Shown here: positions 29,807 through 35,553 of the stretch, piece after piece
Numbering within the stretch: the stretch's first letter is position 1
How the letters are laid out: every line of letters starts with the position of its first letter
Source of the DNA: Reclinomonas americana ATCC 50394
Lineage: Eukaryota > Jakobida > Jakobea > Jakobida
Assembly: GCA_048213135.1 (NCBI GenBank)
Contig: PS015389.1
Coordinates: 88,413 to 123,965, forward strand
Length of the DNA: 35,553 nt
Direction of reading: 5' to 3'
Made by a program: the position numbers and the translations under genes
Notes under the pieces: generated by a model
The model's database searches: none
Seen by the model: the letters and a program-made list of their open reading frames with translations, nothing else
What the model was told of the DNA's origin: nothing

Positions 29807-30447
29807 ATGTCGCGCCACATTCTCACGCTCCTCCTCCTCTCCATCCTCCTGCTCGCCTCCGCCGCACACGCCGCGAGCTTTATCGTGGCAGCATACAACT
29901 CCCTTCCCAGCGCAAAGGCCAGAGCAGATGTTGTCTGCACAGGCACGAATGACGAGAAAGTGCTGGCCGACTCGCTCCGCCACGGCAACTGGTCACAAGT
30001 CGAATACGACGACAACAAAATGAGCATGGCTTTCGTGGCGCAATCGGTGGAATGGATGGCGGGCGACTACCATTTAGGCGCCACGCTCGTGCTTCCGCAA
30101 ATTGCGGACACGCGGCTGGAGGCAGCCGGGGCGGTGCTGCACTACGATGCCGGCGCCGGTGATGCAGTGGTGATTACGGGCGCGATTCGTTGTCGATTGC
30201 AGCTGGGAACGGTGTGGAGTGCGTCGCGCGATGGAGCGGCGTTGGCGGTCAAGACGCGCCCGTATACGCAGCCGTACTTGCCGGCGAATATGAATTGGAT
30301 TGGGTTTCAGGGGCTGCAGGGACCGGGCGGGGCGGGCATTGGGTTGTGGTTGACCAAGCATTTTTGTGTCAATAAGGTGGAAGGTGCGGCGAATTGGGGA
30401 AAGGGAAGCAAGGGAAGGGAGATTTGGCGCAAGAAGATTGGGGAAAG

Positions 30448-30525
<78 letters not shown>

Positions 30526-32111
30526 CGAANNNNNNNNNNNNNNNNNNNNGGAAGAGAGAGAGAGGAAGAGGAAGAAGAGGAGAAGCAGGAGGAGAGCAGA
30601 AGTTGGGTGGTCTTGAGCGGATGCACGGAGACTGGATTCGGAACGAGAGCATGGTGGGGCCATTCTCTCGCATTCTCTCCACGGACTCTGTCACTCGTTG
30701 CCGGATTCTCCGTCCGTGTTTGTCTCTTGAGTGTTGTTCTTGCTCGCTGTCCTCCTCCTTCTTCCCTTCTGCTTCATTGTTTTCTGATTCGAAGACTCGC
30801 GTCGCCGCACTCTCTCTCTCTCTCTCTCTATGTTGTTCTCGCATCTTGCATTTCTCCTGCAGCTTCTTTCGTTCTCTGTCTCTTGTTCTCGAGGTCTCAT
30901 GATTACGCTCTTTTCTTCCTCAGCTTTTCCTTCCTTGCTGACTCAAAGAGCGAGTGAGCAACAGTTACTCCGGAAGCATGAGGATGAGATGCAGTGGAGA
31001 GAAAAAGAGACTGCATTTCCTTGTCATTTGTTGCCTGATTCTCTGTGTGTCCTTGGTCCCTTTTGACTGTCTCGCCGTCTCCCTCTCCCCTGACTTCTCT
31101 CGTTACCTGGAGAGCGGAACAATGCTCCCTCTTCCTCTTCCTCTCCCTCTCCCTCTCCCTCTCCCTCTCCTTCTCCTTCTTTCCTCTTCCCTCTCTCTCC
31201 CTCTCCCTCTCCCTCTCCCTCTCCCTCTCCCTCTCCCTCTCCCTCTCCCTCTCCCTCTCCCTCTCCCTTCTCCTATCCGTCCCCCTTTTCCTCACATCCT
31301 CAACCTCCTCAGGCTTCGACATTCGCGGCTTTGCACGCGGCGTGTGGGTCGACTCGTCGTGGCAGGGTGGCGAGGGCAAGGTCGACACCAAGTTGCGACG
31401 CGGCGCTCTTTTCACTTACGTGTGCGCGTCAGCACTCACGCCACTTCCCCTCCCCTCCCCCGAGCGCAGTTGGCATTTCTACAGCTACATTCGCAAGTGT
31501 GGCGAGTGCATCCGCGTGGACGGCACCGGCGTCGACTCGCAGCAGTGGTTTGTCAATGTCGACGCCGACATTCCCGGGTCGGTGGCCATTCGCACCGCCG
31601 CCCTCTTTGAGCACTGTTGCGTCGCAGCAGCCCTCCGCATCTTTCCCTGCTTCGTCAGCTCACCTCCTCCTTCCTGCGACAAAAAGGGCAAATCATCATG
31701 GGCACTGGCGATCGCACTCCCTCCACGCGCTCCATCATTCTCGATCCTGGCGCCTCGCGCAACATCATGACCATCACCCCGCCGCTCGAGTGCTTCGACG
31801 GCTACGAGAACAACTCCGGCCACGGCGACAACATGTGGGTGCAGGCGCCGCACGCGCCGTGCGCCTCTCGCCACACCAGCAGCAGCGGCAGCGGACTCGG
31901 CGGCCAGACGCACCTGATTGTGCCGTGGCAGGCGTTTGTGGACGGCGACGCTGTCGAGGAGACGATGCCACCGGCGGAGCCCAAGCAGTCGCTGCAGGAT
32001 TTCGGCACGTTGATGTCGCGGCTGGATGTGGCGCGCCAGCTGTTCGACGCCGAGGTTATCACGGAGGAGGAATATGAGGCGAAGCGGGCGGAGATTGTCG
32101 CCTCGCTGTGA
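29807..32111 (+). CDS. Secreted pectate-lyase-like beta-helix protein with SHOCT-like C-terminus
   Basis: Exons: 29807-30383, 31313-31391, 31470-31615, 31687-32111, giving 408 codons plus TGA. The start MSRHILTLLLLSILLLASAA is a signal peptide, with cleavage likely after AHA (about residue 23). The next region (VVCTGTNDEKVLADSLRHG, WMAGDYHLGATLVLP, TRLEAAGAVLHYD, HFCVNKVEGFDIRG, CIRVDGTGVDSQQWFVNVD) has the short-strand, coil-by-coil look of pectate-lyase superfamily right-handed beta-helices. The last 35 residues, LDVARQLFDAEVITEEEYEA then KRAEIV, match the SHOCT pattern (helix, G/E-[IV]-T-x-E-E-[FY]). Donors at 31392 and 31616 are GTTGCG. For the last exon an acceptor at 31657-31659 in a different phase is an alternative. 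The enzyme activity is not assignable. Confidence 0.68.
30384..31312 (+). repeat. Intron with (GA)n, assembly gap and (TCCCTC)n hexamer repeat
   Basis: From GTGCGG at 30384, purine-rich text and (GA)n (30449-30515) precede a 20-N gap (30530-30549). Mixed sequence follows, then about 140 bp of the hexamer TCCCTC (31130-31270) ahead of the acceptor. The intron again runs from purine to pyrimidine. Leu/Ser/Pro frames in it are not genes. Confidence 0.7.
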
Positions 32112-33082
32112 TGACGCGGAGGAGGTTGGAGTGGGTTTGTGTCTCATAATAATGCACGTTGCGATCAATCAGCAGAAGGGATACGAACGTGCTGCGCCGG
32201 TGTTCGAGGCTGGAGTGGCGGCAGTGGAGAAGGGGCGGCTTCAGCAACTATTTATTCACCAGCTGTCTTCTTGACGGCAGCGGTACGGTCTTCTTTTGTG
32301 TGTCGTCACTCTCGAACCTTCATAATCAACAGCAACTTCACCTGCGATCACGCAACAGCTGTCTTGATGAAGGCAGCGGTAAGTGTGATTGCTCGCGGAG
32401 CTTCGAGAGCGGCGAGCAGCAACGCATATCAGCGTGGTGGAATAGTGGATTTTGACGGACTTGCGTGCACGGCTCCTCGCTTGGGAGGGGCACCGGCTGG
32501 AGGCAGACATACGCAGCAAGGCCGGTCTGGATCCAATGACACTGAGAGCATGGGTGGAGAACAAACTTAAACTTCATTCACCACACTCGGCGCAAAATAT
32601 GCACACAATTAAATGCAAGAGCGTCGCGAACACCGAAAAGCCAGGTAAAGGCAAAGGCGTGCGGGTCCAGATGCACAGTCAAGCTGACTTCCCGACATGT
32701 GACAAGCATGCCAATTGCGCATGCATATGCGCATGCAACACGTGCACGTGCACGTTTATTCCCGTGATGTACATGTCTGAATTTCTGGTGCTCACTCAAG
32801 ATGGTGATCATCATGCAGCTGTGTTGCTATTTGGATTAGAAGTTGTTGTTGTTGTTGTTGTTGTTGTTGCCAAAGGCCATCGGAGAAACAACATTTCGAC
32901 GTCGACGTCGATGCGTGAGCGAAGAACGGAGAAATTCACGCAACAAGCGCACTGGATAGCGCACTTCATAACTACGAGTCCACGTGTGCAGTCGACCTCC
33001 AACCACAATTCGAGGACACCAAAACACGGCGTGACATGACAGGAATTGCCGGATTACTCGCATTATCTCTCACACAAACAAT
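32112..33082. other. Intergenic region before the ADP-ribosylglycohydrolase gene
   Basis: This holds a duplicated AGCTGTCTT..GGCAGCGGTA block (32260-32285 and 32357-32380). It also has an alternating purine-pyrimidine tract with GCGCATGCATATGCGCATGC (about 32717-32740) and CACGTGCACGTGCACG, and a (GTT)9-like run (32840-32870). A small gene candidate at 32367-33039 is listed separately. A frame at 32166-32272 (QKGYERAAPVFEAG, VEKGRLQQLFIHQLSS) is protein-like but has no clear start. Confidence 0.5.
32367..33039 (+). CDS. Possible small two-exon gene, unknown product
   Basis: ATGAAGGCAGCG (32367-32378) is followed by the consensus donor GTAAGT and, 67 bp on, by an AG acceptor. The next exon (32446 onward) is in phase and reads WILTDLRARLLAWEG, then HRLEADIRSKAGLDPMTLRA and WVENKLKL, a plausible helical sequence. 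After that the frame becomes low-complexity (Cys-rich, then a Val run from (GTT)n) and stops at 33039, so the true end is probably an unseen splice or an earlier stop. No homologue is recognised. Confidence 0.25.
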
Positions 33083-33376
33083 ATGTCAGGCGGACGCGGA
33101 GCTGGTGGCAGTGGCGCAGGAGCTGGAGGAGGCGACAGAGGAGGAGCAGCTGATGTGACCGCGGCTGATGTGTACTTGGGCGCACTTTGGGGACTTGCGT
33201 TGGGCGATGGACTTGGCGCGCCTTTTGAGTTTCAGTGCAGAACAAAGCAGGATTTCATGGCGCGTTGGCCGGCGAGTGCCATGCAGAAGAGGTGAAAGGG
33301 AGGGGAAAAGGGAGGGGAAAAAGGGAGGGAAAGGGGAGGAAAAGGGGAGGGAAATGGGGAGGGAATGGGAGGGGAA

Positions 33377-33417
<41 letters not shown>

Positions 33418-35325
33418 GTGTGTGAAAGAGTGTGTGTTTGTGTGTGACAGTGTGTGCTTTGTGTGAAAGTGTGAGAAAGTGTGTGCTTTGTGTGTGAATG
33501 AGTGTGAAAGTGTGTGAAAGTGTGTGCTTTGTGTGTGAAAGTGTGTATTTTGTGTGCGAAAGAGTGTGAAAGTGTGTGCTTGTGTGTGAAGGAGGCGCCC
33601 TATCACTCACACACACTTTCACACTCTTTCACACCTTTCACACTCTTTCAGACTCAAAACACACACTTTCACACTCACACACTCTTTGTATGAAAGAGTG
33701 TGAAAGTGAGTGCGAAGTGCAGAGTGGCATGTACAGTGCTTTGTAGGTGATATATAGGAGAGGGATAGGTGTGGGATAAGGTGCTGACATTAAGGTTTTT
33801 ATTTTTCCTTGTTTATTATTTTTTCAGTGAGTTTCCCAAGGATTCGAATGCGCCGAGCGGATGTGTGTACACGGACGACACGCAAATGTCGCTGTCGTTT
33901 ATTCAGGTGTTGCACAAGTTGCGTTTGTATTGAGGGAGGGAGTTTACTCATTTCTTGGTCGAGCTTCTTATTGCTTCTTGCTTCGTGCGGAGGTTGCTTT
34001 TTCTCTGCCTCTGTACTCTGGTGTCTGAGTTGCATCGGAGTTTGCGTTCCGCTGCCATCCTTCGATTCCCATCCTGTTGCCCCTTGCAGCCTGCGAAGAA
34101 GTTTGCTCTTTCTCTGCTTCTTGGCTCGCATTACTCGCCTCATCTGCTTTGCGTCTTGCATTCTGTGCGGAGTTTGCTCTTTCGCTGCTGCTGTATCGAG
34201 TGCCCTCACCGCCTCTCGTCGTGCATCTGAGTTGCATCGAAGCTTGTGTTCCACTGTCTTTTTCCATTCGCCCGTCGAGCTCTTGTTGCCCCTTGCTGCG
34301 AAGAAAAGTTTGCTCTTTCTCTGCTTCTTGGCTCGCATTTCTCTTCTCATCTTCATGTTGCCCCTGCATCCTTCTTTTTCTGCTGCTGTGAAGAGTGCTC
34401 CCACCTCCCTTTCTTATGCATCTGTGGAGTCGCATCGAAGCTTGCGTTACGCCGTCTTTCCTTCCATTCACCCGTCGAGCTCTTCTTGCCCCTTGCTGCG
34501 ATGAAAAGTTTGCTCTTTCTCTGCTTCTGTGTGTTGCCCCTGCATCCTTCTTTTTCTGCTGCTGTGAAGAGTGCTCTCACCGCCTTTTTTATGCATCTGT
34601 GGAGTCGCATCGAAGCTTGCGTTACGCCGTCTTTCCTTCATTTACATCCGTCGAGTTTCTTGTTGTCTCTTGTTCCTGTGTGGAGTTGCTCTTACTCTGC
34701 TCCTTGGCTCGCATTTCTGCACCCTCGAGCTGCTTGTTCCCTCAGGCATCCCGTGCAGACTGTACTCTTTTCCTGCCTCGCTTGCTCTTATAGCTCTCAC
34801 ATCCTGCCGATCCTCGTTTACTTGCTGTCTTCCTTGTTGCCTGTCGCTTCACCTTCTGCCTCTCCTTTGCCCGCACATCCCTCCTTCTCCATTCAATCCC
34901 TTTCCCTTCCGCAGGAACCGCGAGGCGCGCATCCCTGAAGAAGCCTTCAACTCCACCGAAGTCCGCCGCCTGTGGCTCGACTTGGCCAGCTGCGAGTTCT
35001 TTGCCGACGCCGGGCAGCCACTGGACGGGCACTGGCAGCTGGGAGGGTGAGCGCGAATCGTCGTCTCCTTGTCTTTGGTGACACACGCCCTCATGTTCGA
35101 CGCGCAGTTTCCGCGGCACGGGCAAGAATTTCCGCGATACAGTCGGCAAGATCCGCGACCTCGGCCCCGGTGCCGACTCGTCGAGTTTCACGTTGCGATA
35201 CGAGTGTTGATGGTCGCTTTTCTTGCTTGGCATCGCCCCTCACGCTTTGCAACAGGGCCGGAAACGGTGCCGCCATGCGCGTCGCGCCATTGGCGATCTT
35301 TGCCGCCCAGCATCCGGTTGTTGGC
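33083..35325 (+). CDS. ADP-ribosylglycohydrolase (DraG/ARH family), N-terminal part
   Basis: These Mg2+-dependent hydrolases remove ADP-ribose from proteins or nucleic acids. Exons: 33083-33291, 33828-33908, 34915-35046, 35108-35191, 35256-35325, continuing beyond the window. After a Gly-rich start, VYLGALWGLALGDGLGAPFE is the family's first motif. YTDDTQMSLSFIQ carries the metal-binding Asp-Asp-Thr. GNGAAMRVAPLAIFA is the second half-site motif. Spacing and order match the family. Phases agree if the second exon ends at GGT before GTTGCA (33909); ending at CAG before GTGTTG is the alternative but breaks phase. Donors at 35192 and 35326 are GTTGCG. The C-terminal metal-binding Asp residues lie outside the window. 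Confidence 0.9.
33292..33827 (+). repeat. Intron with GGGAGGGGAAAA, (GT)n and mirrored GTGTGAAAGT / ACTTTCACAC tracts
   Basis: Purine-rich text (33292-33376) is followed by (GT)n (33378-33411) and GTGTGAAAGTGTGTG-type repeats to about 33590. Then comes the complementary ACACACTTTCACACTC-type text (33605-33685). These inverted blocks could form a long hairpin inside the intron. Confidence 0.75.
33909..34914 (+). repeat. Intron with a tandem satellite of about 120-190 bp units
   Basis: Between about 34005 and 34720 at least four diverged copies of a unit run through GCATCGAAGCTTGCGTTACG, CCGTCGAGCTCTTCTTGCC, GTTTGCTCTTTCTCTGCTTC and TTTCTGCTGCTGTGAAGAG. The unit is open on both strands in places but has no start, splice or conservation pattern that suggests coding. 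The last 190 bp are C/T-rich up to the acceptor CGCAG. Confidence 0.65.
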
Positions 35326-35553
35326 GTTGCGTTTGGCATTTCTCTATGCTTCCTCCTTCTTTTTTCTCTGTTTGCCAGTCTGTGTGCATGTGTATTCTTG
35401 CGTCTCTCTTCTCGTACACCTCTCTCTCTTGTTTTTCGTTCCTGCGTCCTCTCTTCCTCTTCCACCCTTCCCCTCTTTTTTCCTTCTTCTGTCCTCTTTT
35501 TTCTGCTTCTTTCCTCCCCTGTCTTCATGTCCTTCCCCTCCTTTCCCCTCCTT
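35326..35553 (+). other. Intron at the right edge
   Basis: This starts GTTGCG after the GNGAAMR exon of the ADP-ribosylglycohydrolase and becomes C/T-rich to the window end. No exon is seen. Confidence 0.6.

Noticed and set aside
31617-31686. Reading the last exon of the secreted protein from 31660 (LTSSFLRQKGQ)
   Set aside because: It needs a donor at GTCGCA and a 38-nt intron. Starting at 31687 uses the GTTGCG donor and a 71-nt intron of usual size. It remains a minor alternative.

Overview
This window looks like nuclear DNA of an intron-rich unicellular eukaryote with a GC-rich coding fraction. Nearly every g ene is split by introns of about 55 to 1,100 bp. The long introns are packed with (GA)n/(CT)n, (TGAG)n, (TCCCTC)n and private tandem repeats. 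There are no bacterial operons, ribosome binding sites, IS elements or CRISPR arrays. Three runs of N are assembly gaps. I cannot name the lineage.

Layout, left to right. (1) 690-1137 (+): last two exons of a malic enzyme. (2) 1160-16680 (-): about 15.5 kb of exons that I describe as two entries. The half read first (16680 to 10149) encodes an OCRE-like N-terminus, a ubiquitin-interacting motif, and a coiled coil built from tiny phase-0 exons. The half read second (9563 to 1160) encodes a helical segment, an array of duplicated phase-2 Pro/Ala-rich exons, and a C-terminal PARP-type ADP-ribosyltransferase domain with an intact H-Y-E set. I found no stop codon between the halves, so they may be one gene. 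(3) 16908-21114 (+): a WD40 protein, divergent from the previous gene across a 227-bp spacer. (4) 21600-22886 (-): an intronless Rnl2-type RNA ligase. (5) 23447-29242 (+): a coiled-coil protein with a C-terminal GAF domain. (6) 29807-32111 (+): a secreted protein with a pectate-lyase-like region and a SHOCT-like tail. (7) 33083 to the right edge (+): the start of an ADP-ribosylglycohydrolase.

Exon borders were placed by hand from GT..AG sites, reading-phase agreement and protein sense. The sums of the chosen exons are multiples of three for the PARP half (945 aa), the WD40 protein (539 aa), the GAF protein (1,124 aa) and the secreted protein (408 aa). A striking by-product is that many introns begin with GTTGCG rather than GTRAGT.

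The most unusual content is: the tandem exon array; the heptad-sized microexons; the recurrent GTTGCG donors; long introns that run from polypurine at the 5' end to polypyrimidine at the 3' end; and an ADP-ribose writer and eraser in one window, with an RNA ligase between them. The links between these genes are inference only.
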